DNA from: Betaproteobacteria bacterium
GTDB lineage: Bacteria > Pseudomonadota > Gammaproteobacteria > Burkholderiales > SG8-41
Assembly: GCA_028292435.1 (NCBI GenBank)
Contig: JAQGMI010000028.1
Coordinates: 48,110 to 112,109, forward strand
Length of the DNA stretch: 64,000 bases
Direction of reading: 5' to 3'
Under the pieces are notes generated by a model. It was not told the origin of the DNA and searched no databases. It worked only from the letters and a program-made list of their open reading frames with translations. The translations under genes were made by a program, and so were the position numbers. Below, one piece after another: positions 50,939-60,362 of the stretch (position 1 is the stretch's first letter; each line of letters starts with the position of its first letter).

Positions 50939-52867
50939 GTGCCCCTGGCCACACTTGACAGCGCTTGCCTCGCGTTCGGGCACGTCGCACTGCTTGACCA
51001 TGCGGATCTTGTGATCGAGCGCGGCGAGCGGATCGGCCTGATCGGCCGCAACGGCACCGGTAAGTCGAGCCTGCTCAAAATCATCGCCGGTGAAATCGCG
51101 CTCGACGACGGCAAGCTATGGCGCGAGCCGGCGCTCAAGTTCTCGCTCGTCGCGCAGGAGCCGCTGATCGATGCGGATGCCAGCGTGTTTGACGCCGTGG
51201 CGGCGGGCCTTGGCGCGCAGACCGCGATGCTGCACGAATATCACGAACTTTCGCACCGCCTTGCCGATGAGGCCGGCGATCACGAGGCGTTGCTCGAACG
51301 CATGCAGGAATTGCAGACGGCATTCGAGCATAACGACGGCTGGAGTGCCAATTCGCGCGTGGAAACGACGCTCGCGAGACTCGGGCTCGATGCAGACGTG
51401 CGCGTCGGCACCTTGTCGGGCGGACTCAAAAAGCGCGTTGCGCTTGCGCGCGCGCTGGTTGCCGAACCGGAATTGCTGCTGCTTGACGAGCCGACAAACC
51501 ATCTGGACGTCGCCGGCATCGAATGGCTCGAGGAATTGCTGACCGGTTTTGGCGGCAGTGTCTTGTTCGTGACGCATGACCGGCGCTTTCTCGACAACGT
51601 GACCACGCGCGTGATCGAACTCGACCGCGGGCGGCTCGCGAGCTTTCCTGGTAATTTCGCCGAATACCAGCGCCGCAAGGAAGAACTGCTTAGCGCCGAA
51701 GCGCAGCAGAATTCTAAGTTCGACAAGCTGCTCGCGCAGGAAGAAGTGTGGATTCGCAAGGGCGTAGAGGCGCGGCGCACGCGCAATGAGGGCCGCGTGC
51801 TGCGTCTCGAGCAATTGCGCCGCGAGCGTGCCGCGCGCCGCGATCGGCTCGGCCAGGTCAATCTGGACGTTGCCGCCGGCGAACGCTCGGGCAAGCTGGT
51901 GGCCGAAATGCAGCAAGTGACAAAGCGCTTTGGCGAAAAGTCGGTGATCGCGGATTTTTCGTGCGTGATCCAGCGCGGTGACAAGGTCGGGCTGCTCGGA
52001 CCTAACGGCAGCGGCAAAACGACATTGCTAAAACTGCTGCTCGGCGAACTTGAACCCGATGCGGGTAGTGTGCGTCGCGGTACTAAATTATCGATTGCCT
52101 ATTTTGACCAGTTTCGCGCGCAGCTCGACGATAGCGCGACGCTGGCCGAAGTAATCAGCCCGGGCTCTGAGTTCGTCGACATCGGCGGCACGAGGAAGCA
52201 TGTGATCTCGTATCTGGGGGATTTTCTGTTCCCGCCGGAGCGCGCGCGGGCCAAAGTGGCTAGCTTGTCGGGCGGCGAGCGCAACCGTTTGCTGCTCGCA
52301 CGCTTGTTTGCACAGCCTGCAAACGTGCTCGTGCTCGATGAACCGACCAACGATCTGGATATCGAAACGCTCGAACTGCTTGAAGCTCTGCTGCAGGAAT
52401 ATTCGGGCACCTTGTTTCTCGTTAGCCATGACCGCACGTTTCTGGACAATCTCGTCACCCAGGTGATTGCGTTCGAAGGCGATGGGCGGCTCATCGAATA
52501 TGCAGGGGGTTATGCCGACTGGCGGCGCGCGAAGGAATTTAAAGCGCAATCCATGCAGGACGACGCGAAAGCCGCCACGCGGGAGCGCAAAGCATCGCCG
52601 TCAACGCCCAACCGGCCCGCGCCACGGCCGAAGCTCGGCTTCAAGGAAGCGCGCGAACTCGCGGCTTTGCCGGACACCATTGCGGCGCTCGAACGCGAGC
52701 AGGGCGCGGTGACGCAAAAGCTTGCCGATCCGGCGCTATATAAGACCGACCCTGCAAAAGCGCAAGATCTGAAGAAGAGGCTCGGGCAGATCGAGACGGA
52801 TCTGGCCGCTGCTTTGGTGCGCTGGGAAGAACTTGAAAGTCGCGCCACGGCGGCCCCGCACCCGTAA
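50939..52867 (+). CDS. uup: ABC-F family ATPase Uup
   Basis: A 642-residue protein with two ATPase domains and no membrane segment. Walker A motifs are GRNGTGKSS (36-44) and GPNGSGKTT in the second half. The ABC signatures are LSGGLKKRVALARAL and LSGGERNRLLLARLF, and the Walker B motifs are LLLDEPTNHLD and LVLDEPTNDLD. The C-terminal coiled coil (after about 560) is the Uup hallmark. Uup acts on the ribosome and on DNA precise excision. GTG start with AAGGGT upstream. Confidence 0.93.
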   Translation: MPLATLDSACLAFGHVALLDHADLVIERGERIGLIGRNGTGKSSLLKIIAGEIALDDGKLWREPALKFSLVAQEPLIDADASVFDAVAAGLGAQTAMLHEYHELSHRLADEAGDHEALLERMQELQTAFEHNDGWSANSRVETTLARLGLDADVRVGTLSGGLKKRVALARALVAEPELLLLDEPTNHLDVAGIEWLEELLTGFGGSVLFVTHDRRFLDNVTTRVIELDRGRLASFPGNFAEYQRRKEELLSAEAQQNSKFDKLLAQEEVWIRKGVEARRTRNEGRVLRLEQLRRERAARRDRLGQVNLDVAAGERSGKLVAEMQQVTKRFGEKSVIADFSCVIQRGDKVGLLGPNGSGKTTLLKLLLGELEPDAGSVRRGTKLSIAYFDQFRAQLDDSATLAEVISPGSEFVDIGGTRKHVISYLGDFLFPPERARAKVASLSGGERNRLLLARLFAQPANVLVLDEPTNDLDIETLELLEALLQEYSGTLFLVSHDRTFLDNLVTQVIAFEGDGRLIEYAGGYADWRRAKEFKAQSMQDDAKAATRERKASPSTPNRPAPRPKLGFKEARELAALPDTIAALEREQGAVTQKLADPALYKTDPAKAQDLKKRLGQIETDLAAALVRWEELESRATAAPHP

Positions 52868-52911
52868 AATGACCGTTATGTACGACCCGCGGATAATGGA
52901 ATTGCGTCCGG

Positions 52912-53919
52912 ATGCCTGATTTCTGGCGCGGTAGCGGTTATCAATTGCTCGCGCATGAAGGCGGCCGCCTGACCGTAACCGACGAATATCTGCGCGCTTA
53001 TTATGCGCGGCCCGAGCTCGCGCCGGTCGCTGCTTCGTGCGCTGACGAGCGCGCCATCCACGCAGCCCTGATTGAGCAGCCGCGGCTTGTGGTCGATGCG
53101 CGCAAGCTCGCCAAAATTCGCGATGGCGATGCGCGCGAAAACTATGCAGTCGTGTTGCGGTTTCGCGATCAATTGCTGGCAGCGCCATCGCTTGAAGCGT
53201 TTTACACCGGGCTCTTTCAGCACGACGTCGCCGTGCCGCCTCTTTTTATCGACCAGACAGTGCAGGCAATTCTGCGCGCGATACTCAACGACGATGGCGA
53301 CGGGCTTAAAGCGCGCGCCGCCGAAGTTTTCTTTCGGCGCCAGCGCGTCAACGTCGAGAACGGCGCGATTCGGCTCGCCGACGATGAAACGGTCGCCATG
53401 CACGCGAGCGGCGGCGGGCTTGGCAATCTCGGACGGCTCGTGCGCGAGGCGCAAATTCCGCTGCGCAGCATCGAGCTCGACGTGCTCGATGCCAATACGC
53501 GCGACGAGTACTGGAAGCGCGATGAGCGTTTCGATACAGTGTTGCAGTTGAACAGTACTCACGCCGGGTGCGCGGCGCTGTGTCGGGTCATCGAGGCATG
53601 GATCGTGCATTTTCACGAAACGCCGGTGACGCTCACGCCGGTGCGCGAGATTCCGGATGAAGACTGGGTATGGCATGTCGGGCTCGATGCCGAATCGAGC
53701 GCGATGCTCAACGAAATTTACGACGGCGGCGATATCGGCGAAGAGCGCATGCGGCGGATCATCGGACTGTATCGACTCGACTTTAACAATCCATCGGACA
53801 TGCGTGCTGAACTCGCCGGCAAGCCCGTGTTTTTGGGCCTCGCGGCCACTGCCGAAGGCCATCTGCGCATGAAGCCGCAGAACCTCCTGATGAATCTGCC
53901 GCTGGCAAGGCGCGCATGA
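52912..53919 (+). CDS. DUF6352 family protein
   Basis: A 335-residue protein beginning MPDFWRGSGYQLL, characteristic of the DUF6352 group of Betaproteobacteria. It has a region around AIRLADDETVAMHASGGGLGNLG and RIIGLYRLDFNNPSDMR. No catalytic motif is visible. It overlaps the SirB1 gene by four bases (ATGA), a common pairing. Function unknown. Confidence 0.82.
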   Translation: MPDFWRGSGYQLLAHEGGRLTVTDEYLRAYYARPELAPVAASCADERAIHAALIEQPRLVVDARKLAKIRDGDARENYAVVLRFRDQLLAAPSLEAFYTGLFQHDVAVPPLFIDQTVQAILRAILNDDGDGLKARAAEVFFRRQRVNVENGAIRLADDETVAMHASGGGLGNLGRLVREAQIPLRSIELDVLDANTRDEYWKRDERFDTVLQLNSTHAGCAALCRVIEAWIVHFHETPVTLTPVREIPDEDWVWHVGLDAESSAMLNEIYDGGDIGEERMRRIIGLYRLDFNNPSDMRAELAGKPVFLGLAATAEGHLRMKPQNLLMNLPLARRA

Positions 53920-54755
53920 CGGCGCATTCCGAGCGCTTCGCGCAGGTTATCCGCGGCGCGGACGAGAGCATCAATCTCGCCGAGGCGGCGCTGCTGATCG
54001 CCGCGGAAGAATATCGCGATCTCGATATCGTCGATTACCTTGCGCAGCTCGATGACATCGCCGCGGCGCTGAAACGCCGCCTGCGCGCGGATATCAGCCA
54101 GGCCGACACCATCATCGCGTTGAATCGCTATTTGTTCGACGAGCTCGGGTTTGCCGGCGACGCGGCGAATTATTACGACGCGCGCAATAGTTTTTTGAAC
54201 GAGGTGCTCGATCGCAAGCGCGGCATTCCGATTACGCTGGCGATTATGTACATTGAAATCGGCCATCGCGTCGGGCTACCCGTTCATGGCGTGGCGTTTC
54301 CCGCGCATTTTCTCGTCAAGTGTCCGTTGCGTGAAGGCACCGTGGTGCTGGATCCTTATGTAAAAGGCGTATCGCTCAGTTTCGAAGAATTGCGCAAGCG
54401 CGTGAAAGCGCTGCGCAACGGGCAGGAGCCCACCCGATCGATGGTAGCCGGCATGCTGGTCACCGCGAGCAAGCGCGAGATCCTCGCGCGCCTGCTGCGT
54501 AACCTGAAGGGCATTTATTCCCATCACAAGGAATGGATGAAAGCGCTCGGTGCGACGGATCGAATCATCAGCGTCATGCCGGAACTTGCGGAAGAATATC
54601 GGGACCGCGGCATGATCTATCTGAATCTCGAGTGTTTCCGCGCGGCGCTGTTCGATTTTCAGGCGTATCTCAAAATGCTGCCGGTGGCGCGCGACGCCGA
54701 TACGGTCCGCCAAAAGGTTGTTGAGTTGCAGGCGCTCGCCGCCCGGCTCAACTGA
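53916..54755 (+). CDS. SirB1 family protein (transglutaminase-like with TPR)
   Basis: A 279-residue protein with FLNEVLDRKRGIPITLAIMY, the core of the SirB1 transglutaminase-like domain, and HRVGLPVHGVAFPAHFLVK. The catalytic Cys of transglutaminases is absent in the equivalent place, as in many SirB1 proteins. The C-terminal third has TPR-like helices (EYRDRGMIYLNLECFRAAL). It overlaps the DUF6352 stop by four bases. Confidence 0.85.
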   Translation: MTAHSERFAQVIRGADESINLAEAALLIAAEEYRDLDIVDYLAQLDDIAAALKRRLRADISQADTIIALNRYLFDELGFAGDAANYYDARNSFLNEVLDRKRGIPITLAIMYIEIGHRVGLPVHGVAFPAHFLVKCPLREGTVVLDPYVKGVSLSFEELRKRVKALRNGQEPTRSMVAGMLVTASKREILARLLRNLKGIYSHHKEWMKALGATDRIISVMPELAEEYRDRGMIYLNLECFRAALFDFQAYLKMLPVARDADTVRQKVVELQALAARLN

Positions 54756-54819
54756 GACATTTCGCGATGAAAACTGTCACGCGCATGATGCGCGCCCTCA
54801 ACGTGCGTCCGGATAACCG

Positions 54820-55631
54820 GTGAAGCAGGTCACTCAAGTCGGCGGCCTTGAACTCATCAGCCACGTTCCCGCGCGGCCGACTCAATCCGCGCAACTACTT
54901 TTCGTGCACGGCGCGTTTGTCGCCGCCTGGTGCTGGGACGATAACTTCCTGCCGTATTTCGCCGAGCACGGTTTCGCTGCGCACGCGCTGAGTCTTCGTG
55001 GTCACGGCGGTAGCGCCGGCCGCGGCGAACTCTCGACCGCAACGGTCAACGACTATGAGGCCGACGTCCAGCTGATCGCGAATCACTTGGGTGGACCGCT
55101 CGCCGTGATCGGACATTCGATGGGCGCGATGGTTGTGCAGCGCTGCTTGCACAAGCTCAGAGTTCGCGCTGCGATGTTGATGGCGTCAGTGCCACCTGGC
55201 GGCCTCCTCGGCTCGTCGATGTTGATGGCGGCGCGCGACCGCATCTGTTCGCCGACATCACGCGCCTTCAGCGCGTCAGTCCGAGTTACTCAACGCTGCA
55301 GGGTGTGCGCCACGCGATTTTCTCCGATCATTTGTCCGACGAAGAAGTCGGCAGGCACCTTGCCCGCATGCAGTCTGAATCAGAGCGGGCGATATTCGAT
55401 TTATCGTGGCCGCAGCAGTTTTTTATCGGCCACGCCCGCAATGTGCCAGTCATGGTTATGGGCGCTGAAACCGATGCGTTCTTCACGCAGGGCATGATTG
55501 AGGCAACGGCGCGCGTCTACGGCGTAGCGGCCGATATCGTCCCGGGCATCGCGCATGCCATGATGCTGGAAGAGAACTGGCAGGTCGTCGCCGACCGTCT
55601 CATTGCGTGGCTGCAGCGCCATAGCGAGTGA
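54820..55631 (+). pseudogene. Alpha/beta hydrolase broken by a single-base frameshift
   Basis: The first part (GTG at 54820, to about 55240) encodes LLFVHGAFVAAWCWD and the nucleophile elbow GHSMG with S100. Around 55239 the reading frame must change to continue with PHLFADITRLQRVSPSYSTL, which runs to 55631 with the acid in MGAETDAFF and the His in GIAHAMML. Reading GACCGCAT as GACCCGCAT, i.e. restoring one lost C in a C run, restores one frame of about 270 residues. This is either a recent inactivating deletion or a sequencing error. Intact enzyme would be a haloperoxidase/esterase-like hydrolase. Confidence 0.85.
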
Positions 55632-55725
55632 ATACGGCCCGCGCAACGCGGTTGCGTGTTTATGGCACACTCGATGCTCGAACGCTGGATTGATACCGCG
55701 TGAGGCGGGAGGCAGGGAGCATAAA

Positions 55726-56151
55726 ATGGAAGACTACTGGTGGTGGACGATAGGCGGCATTGCGCTCGTGATTGCGGAACTGATCACAGGCACTTTCTAC
55801 CTGCTGGTACTTGGCATTGCGGCGCTCGCGGGCGCTGCGGTCGCGTTGTATCACCATTCTATTTGGGCGCAGGTAGTCATTGCGGCGGGTGTTGCAACGA
55901 TCGGCGTGATTCTTGTGACGCGTTATCGTCATTCGCAGCACGTGGTGCCGGACATAAGTCTCGACGTCGGGCAAAGCGTCGTACTCGACAGTTGGGTTAA
56001 CGAGCGCGACAGGCTCGCACGTGTGCGCTATCGCAACGCCTTGTGGGATGCCAAAGTGCTCGATGAACCCGGCGTCGAAACAGGGCGCACGTTATACATC
56101 CGGCAAATAACGGGCAACACGCTGCACGTATCGGCGCAACAGCCCGGATAG
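55726..56151 (+). CDS. NfeD family membrane protein
   Basis: A 141-residue protein; ATG at 55726 has AGGGAG upstream. Hydrophobic segments at 5-25, 26-45 and 48-66 are followed by an OB-fold domain with VGQSVVLDSW and RTLYIRQITGNTLHV, the NfeD pattern. NfeD proteins regulate the assembly of SPFH proteins; here the SPFH gene follows after 25 bases. Confidence 0.9.
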   Translation: MEDYWWWTIGGIALVIAELITGTFYLLVLGIAALAGAAVALYHHSIWAQVVIAAGVATIGVILVTRYRHSQHVVPDISLDVGQSVVLDSWVNERDRLARVRYRNALWDAKVLDEPGVETGRTLYIRQITGNTLHVSAQQPG

Positions 56152-56176
56152 CGGCGTTACGCCGGGCGGCAACCCC

Positions 56177-57211
56177 ATGCATCAATCTCAAGGGGGAGGA
56201 AACAGGATTGCCAAGTTAATCGTAGTGCTCGTCATCACCGCGGCGCTCATTTTCAATGGGCAGGCCGGCTACGCAGTGCCGTTCTTCGTGCTTGCGTTCG
56301 GCATCGTGCTGGCGATCGAGTCGATCAAAGTGGTGCCGCAGCAGCAGGCATGGGTGGTTGAGCGATTTGGCAAGTTTAATACCGTGCTCGAGCCAGGCCT
56401 TAATGGCATCTGGCCTTTCTTCGATCGAGTCGCCTATAAGCACTCACTGAAGGAAGTTCCGCTCGACGTCTCTGAGCAGGTTTGCATCACGAAGGACAAC
56501 ACCCAACTCGGGGTCGACGGCATCATTTATTATCAAGTCACCGACCCTCGGCTGGCGTCGTACGGATCGTCCAATTACATCGCCGCCATCACGCAACTCG
56601 CGCAGACCACTTTGCGCTCGGAAATCGGCAAGATGGAACTCGACAAGACTTTCGAAAGCCGTGATGAGATCAATCGTCAGGTCGTCGCGGTGCTCGACGA
56701 GGCAGGGCGCACCTGGGGCGTTAAAGTCTTGCGGTATGAAATCAAGAACCTCACGCCGCCTGAAGCCATCCTGCGCTCAATGCAGGCGCAGATCACCGCC
56801 GAACGCGAAAAGCGGGCGCTGATTGCGAAGTCGGAAGGTCAGCGCCAGCAGGAAATCAATCTTGCGGATGGCGAGAAGCAGGCCGCGGTGCTGCAATCGG
56901 AAGGCCAGAAAATCGCGGCAATCAACCGCGCCGAAGGTGAGGCGAAGGCAATCACCACGATCGCGGCGGCCAATGCAGCAGCAGTGCGCGCGGTAGCCGC
57001 AGCGATGAATGAACCGGGTGGAATGAACGCGGCCAACCTCAAAGTGGCGGAAGTCTACGTCGAGGCTTTCGGCAATCTTGCGAAGGCTGGCAATACGTTG
57101 ATCCTGCCCGGCAATATGTCCGACCTGGCAACGATGGTGTCATCGGCGATGACCATCGTGAGCGGGGCGAAGCGCGGGGAGGCGCCAGCCGCCGCAGCAC
57201 CGCAACGCTAG
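56177..57211 (+). CDS. SPFH domain protein (QmcA/paraslipin-like)
   Basis: A 344-residue protein with one N-terminal hydrophobic segment (about 12-50), then the SPFH domain VVPQQQAWVVERFGKFNTVL with GLNGIWPFFDRVAYKHSL, and a C-terminal coiled coil with INLADGEKQAAVLQSEGQK and INRAEGEAKAI. The ATG at 56177 lies 14 bases before a strong GGGGGAGG inside the coding sequence, so the true start could be downstream; an in-frame ATT lies after it but no normal codon. It forms an operon with NfeD. Confidence 0.88.
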   Translation: MHQSQGGGNRIAKLIVVLVITAALIFNGQAGYAVPFFVLAFGIVLAIESIKVVPQQQAWVVERFGKFNTVLEPGLNGIWPFFDRVAYKHSLKEVPLDVSEQVCITKDNTQLGVDGIIYYQVTDPRLASYGSSNYIAAITQLAQTTLRSEIGKMELDKTFESRDEINRQVVAVLDEAGRTWGVKVLRYEIKNLTPPEAILRSMQAQITAEREKRALIAKSEGQRQQEINLADGEKQAAVLQSEGQKIAAINRAEGEAKAITTIAAANAAAVRAVAAAMNEPGGMNAANLKVAEVYVEAFGNLAKAGNTLILPGNMSDLATMVSSAMTIVSGAKRGEAPAAAAPQR

Positions 57212-57212
57212 A

Positions 57213-58085
57213 TCAGGAAGCCGGCCCTTCGGTCGGCTGAATGTTGGTGACCGGTACAGCCTGGACCGGCGCCGTGCCTTGCGGCGTGCCCAGATCGGCA
57301 CCGGACGGCCTTGCCGGCTCATCGCCTTCGGCGCGCGGCTTGGTTTTCAACTCGGGAATGTCTTCGTCATCCTTCTCGGGCGGCGGATTGCCGTCATACA
57401 CGAGATTGCGGCGACGCTGCAGGTAGGCGTCACGCTGGAATTCATACGGATCGAGCGCCGCTTCGTCGAGAATCTTGGTCGAGTCGAGCAGATTCGCGCG
57501 CAGATTGATGACGTAGAGTCCCCACACCAGATTGCGGGTGCGCATGTGATTGCGCCAGATCAGGCGGATCGGGTCGAGCCTGAAATCAACCGCTGAACCG
57601 ACGCCGTCGCGGAACGAACTCGGGCCGAAAAACGGAATCTGCAGATAAGGCCCTGAACTGATGCCCCAGCGGCCGAGCGTCTGGCCGAAATCTTCCTTGT
57701 GCTTCTCGAGCCCGACTTCTGTCGCGACGTCGATGAAGCCGGCAAGACCGACGGTGGTGTTGATCGCGATGCGGCCAACATCGGACGCCGCGTCACCGAC
57801 TTTGCCCTGCAACAGGTTGTTCAGGGCGGTCAGTACGTCGTAAAGGTTGTTGTAAAAGTTAGTGACGCCGGTGCGGACAAACTGCGGCAACACCGTCTTG
57901 TAAACCGTTGCGACTGGTTTGAGAACGACTTTATCGAGACCGTCGTTAAGTTGATAAACCGCACGGTTTATCGGCTCGAGCGGGTCGCGTGGGTTTTTGG
58001 AGTTGGTAGCGCAACCGCCCAAAAACACCAGTGCCAGCAGGCACAGCATGGAACCGCTTCGAAATCGGCCTGCAAACATCGTCAT
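57213..58085 (-). CDS. mlaA: MlaA (VacJ) family lipoprotein
   Basis: A 290-residue outer-membrane lipoprotein; start at 58085 (or 58079) gives signal peptide ending LGGC. The MlaA domain has NPRDPLEPINRAVYQLNDGLD, FYNNLYDVLTALNNLLQGK, and FGQTLGRWGISSGPYLQIPFFG with GPSSFRDG. A Pro-rich acidic tail (after about 235) is added. MlaA removes phospholipids from the outer leaflet; the rest of the mla operon is not here. Its stop is one base from the convergent SPFH stop. Confidence 0.92.
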   Translation of the reverse strand: MTMFAGRFRSGSMLCLLALVFLGGCATNSKNPRDPLEPINRAVYQLNDGLDKVVLKPVATVYKTVLPQFVRTGVTNFYNNLYDVLTALNNLLQGKVGDAASDVGRIAINTTVGLAGFIDVATEVGLEKHKEDFGQTLGRWGISSGPYLQIPFFGPSSFRDGVGSAVDFRLDPIRLIWRNHMRTRNLVWGLYVINLRANLLDSTKILDEAALDPYEFQRDAYLQRRRNLVYDGNPPPEKDDEDIPELKTKPRAEGDEPARPSGADLGTPQGTAPVQAVPVTNIQPTEGPAS

Positions 58086-58273
58086 AAGAATCATCCCATT
58101 AATCGCACTACGGCGCTTTTCGGCCATTATAACAATGATTTCGGTCAAAACCAAAGCGAAATACGGCATGAATTGAAGTGCTTTTACCGCCACGCTGACC
58201 TGCGTCGGGGCGGTGCTAACATTCTGAGCATGCTCGGCGCTGGTCTTACGCGTAAATCCACTCGAGGACGCTT

Positions 58274-59248
58274 ATGAAACTCATTTTTACGCTGCAAACG
58301 CTGGTCTGCTTGCTGGCGACTGGCCTGGTTCCGGCGGCGCAGGCTCAGAATTATCCGGTCAAGCCAATCCGCTTCTATACGCCGTATCCACCGGGCGGGA
58401 CGACCGACATTCTTGCTCGTATCGTCGGCGCAAAAATGCATGAAGCATGGGGGCAGCCTGTCATCATCGAGGCTAAGCCGGGCGCCGGCGGCAATATCGG
58501 CGCGGATTTCGTGGCGAAATCGCCGCCCGACGGCTACACGATTCTCATGGGCGCGAGCGGCCCGCTCGCGATCAACGCGAGTCTGTTCAGCAAGCTGCCA
58601 TACGATCCTGCAAAGGATTTTTCGCCGGTCGTGTTGAGCGCATCGGTCCCGCTGGTGCTGGTTACGCATCCGTCGCTGCCGGTCAAGAGCGTGCGCGAGT
58701 TTATTGCGCTCATGAAAGCGCGTCCCGGACAGTTCAACTATGCGTCCGCGGGTCCAGGGTCGCCGCAGCACTTGACCGCCGAGATGTTCAAATTCATGGC
58801 CAAGGTCGAGATGACGCACATCCCGTACAAAGGCAGCGGTCCCGCGATCGTCGACCTCGTTGGCGGACAAATTCCGTTCGCGTTCGAAAGCATGATTCCG
58901 ATTCTGCCGCACGTGAAATCCAACAAACTGCGCGGTCTGGCCGTAACGAGCGCCGTGCGCTCGCCCGTGTTACCCGAGGTTGCAACAGTTGCGGATTCCG
59001 GTGTTCCGGGTTTCGAATCGATCGCCTGGTACGGGGTGGTCGCGCCTGCCGGCACGCCGAAGGAAATCGTTGCGAAGCTGAACAGCGAAATGGTGCGGAT
59101 CGCAAATCTGCCCGATATCAAACAACGATTAATCGAGATGGGCTCGCCGCCGGTGGCCGGCACGTCCGAGCAGTTCGCCAATCTCATTAAAAGCGAAATA
59201 CCGAAGTGGGGGAAAGTCGTGAAGCAGGCGAAAGTCAGCCTCGACTAG
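58274..59248 (+). CDS. TctC/Bug family substrate-binding protein
   Basis: A 324-residue receptor with signal peptide ending PAAQAQ. Landmarks are TPYPPGGTTDILAR, VIIEAKPGAGGNIG, PPDGYTI and HIPYKGSGPAIVDLVGG. AGGA lies six bases before the ATG. It is isolated from any catabolic gene here: MlaA diverges on one side, and the peptidase gene converges on the other. The ligand is unknown. Confidence 0.93.
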   Translation: MKLIFTLQTLVCLLATGLVPAAQAQNYPVKPIRFYTPYPPGGTTDILARIVGAKMHEAWGQPVIIEAKPGAGGNIGADFVAKSPPDGYTILMGASGPLAINASLFSKLPYDPAKDFSPVVLSASVPLVLVTHPSLPVKSVREFIALMKARPGQFNYASAGPGSPQHLTAEMFKFMAKVEMTHIPYKGSGPAIVDLVGGQIPFAFESMIPILPHVKSNKLRGLAVTSAVRSPVLPEVATVADSGVPGFESIAWYGVVAPAGTPKEIVAKLNSEMVRIANLPDIKQRLIEMGSPPVAGTSEQFANLIKSEIPKWGKVVKQAKVSLD

Positions 59249-59272
59249 CTGCGCTTAAGCGTTCGTCGCGCG

Positions 59273-60346
59273 CTACTTTTTGCGCACTTTCGGTTTGACT
59301 GTTGGCGCAACCGGTGCAGCCTGCGGCGCTGATGGTGTCACCGCGGTTGGCGGCGGCTTCACCTCTGGCGGCGGCGTCGCGGCGCGTGCTGCGGCGATCT
59401 TCTCGCGGATTTCATTGAGCGTGGCACTGGTCTCTGCCGACATCGGGCCGCCGAGCGCCACCGCTTTTTCGGCGGCTTCGAGCGCCTCGCTTAATTTATT
59501 GCGTTCGCCAAGCACGCTCGCAAGATTGTTGAAAGCGGCGGCGGCCTCGGGATGTGCGAGCGCCGCCTGCCTGAACGCAGCTTCGGCGGTGTCGAGGTCT
59601 TTCAAAGCATAAGCGGCGTTGCCGCGCCCCATCTGACCGGTGAGGCTGTCGGGCCAGCGTTTGAGCAGTGCGTTGTACGCGATCAGCGCGTTCTTGTGGT
59701 TACCGTTGCCTTCGAGCGCGACAACCGCCGCCGCATATTTCTGCTCCGTCGCAGTGACCGGCACGCGGTCCGGCGGCACGACTATCATTGCCCAATAATC
59801 TTCTTCGCGCCATATTTTTTCGAATATCGGCAGCGGCGTCGGCAGCCGCGCGCGCTTGCCTGAGCGGCGGATCACTTCGAGCTGGTTCAGATCGTAGCCG
59901 ACCACCACCGAGTAGTGCCACAATGGATACCACTTGAATGGCCCGAAGTTTTCGAGCACGATTGCCGGCGTGCCGGCCGCGAGTTCGCGCAGCAAATCGG
60001 TAATCTTCGGTGCGAGTTCGTAGGCGATGAGGCCGCGCCGGCGAGCTGCTGCCAGCATTTCAACCTGCAAACTGCCTTTGCGACCCGGCAGGTAAACCTG
60101 GTCGACAAGTTCTTCGGGTGTCACGGGGATACCCGCCGCCGAAACCGCCATTGCAAGCGAAGACGGTCCGCAGTAGTAATCGTCCTGTGGAAAAAACGGG
60201 ACTTCAGTCAACTCCACGCGCGCCGGCAGATCAGGCGGGCGATTTTCCTTCAGCGCGTACGTTTGCGGCGCTATCAGCGAGCAGCCTGACAACAGGGCGC
60301 TTAAAAAAATAAAGCCCGCCGTTAAGCGGGCTTTGAAACTATACAT
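59273..60346 (-). CDS. PA2778-like C39-type cysteine peptidase with TPR repeats, lipoprotein
   Basis: A 357-residue lipoprotein (LLSGC22). The C39-like peptidase domain has DDYYCGPSSLAMAVSAAG with the catalytic Cys (C59 region) and WYPLWHYSVVVGYDL with the catalytic His. TPR-like repeats follow (205-310: NALIAYNALLKRWPDS, AEAAFRQAALAHPEAAAAFNNLA), then a Pro-rich tail. The family is PA2778-like. Uniquely, codons 4-15 form a terminator (see that entry). The PA2779-like gene is 16 bases upstream on the same strand. Confidence 0.87.
   Translation of the reverse strand: MYSFKARLTAGFIFLSALLSGCSLIAPQTYALKENRPPDLPARVELTEVPFFPQDDYYCGPSSLAMAVSAAGIPVTPEELVDQVYLPGRKGSLQVEMLAAARRRGLIAYELAPKITDLLRELAAGTPAIVLENFGPFKWYPLWHYSVVVGYDLNQLEVIRRSGKRARLPTPLPIFEKIWREEDYWAMIVVPPDRVPVTATEQKYAAAVVALEGNGNHKNALIAYNALLKRWPDSLTGQMGRGNAAYALKDLDTAEAAFRQAALAHPEAAAAFNNLASVLGERNKLSEALEAAEKAVALGGPMSAETSATLNEIREKIAAARAATPPPEVKPPPTAVTPSAPQAAPVAPTVKPKVRKK
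60303..60334 (-). terminator. Rho-independent terminator inside the peptidase signal peptide codons
   Basis: On the minus strand a 9-bp perfect stem AAAGCCCGC/GCGGGCTTT (60326-60334 with 60311-60319) and 6-base loop is followed by seven T (complement of 60303-60309). It sits 12-44 bases after the ATG at 60346, in codons 4-15. It ends the PA2779-like message unless translation or read-through occurs. Confidence 0.85.
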
Positions 60347-60362
60347 AAAAAATCTGTTTCTT

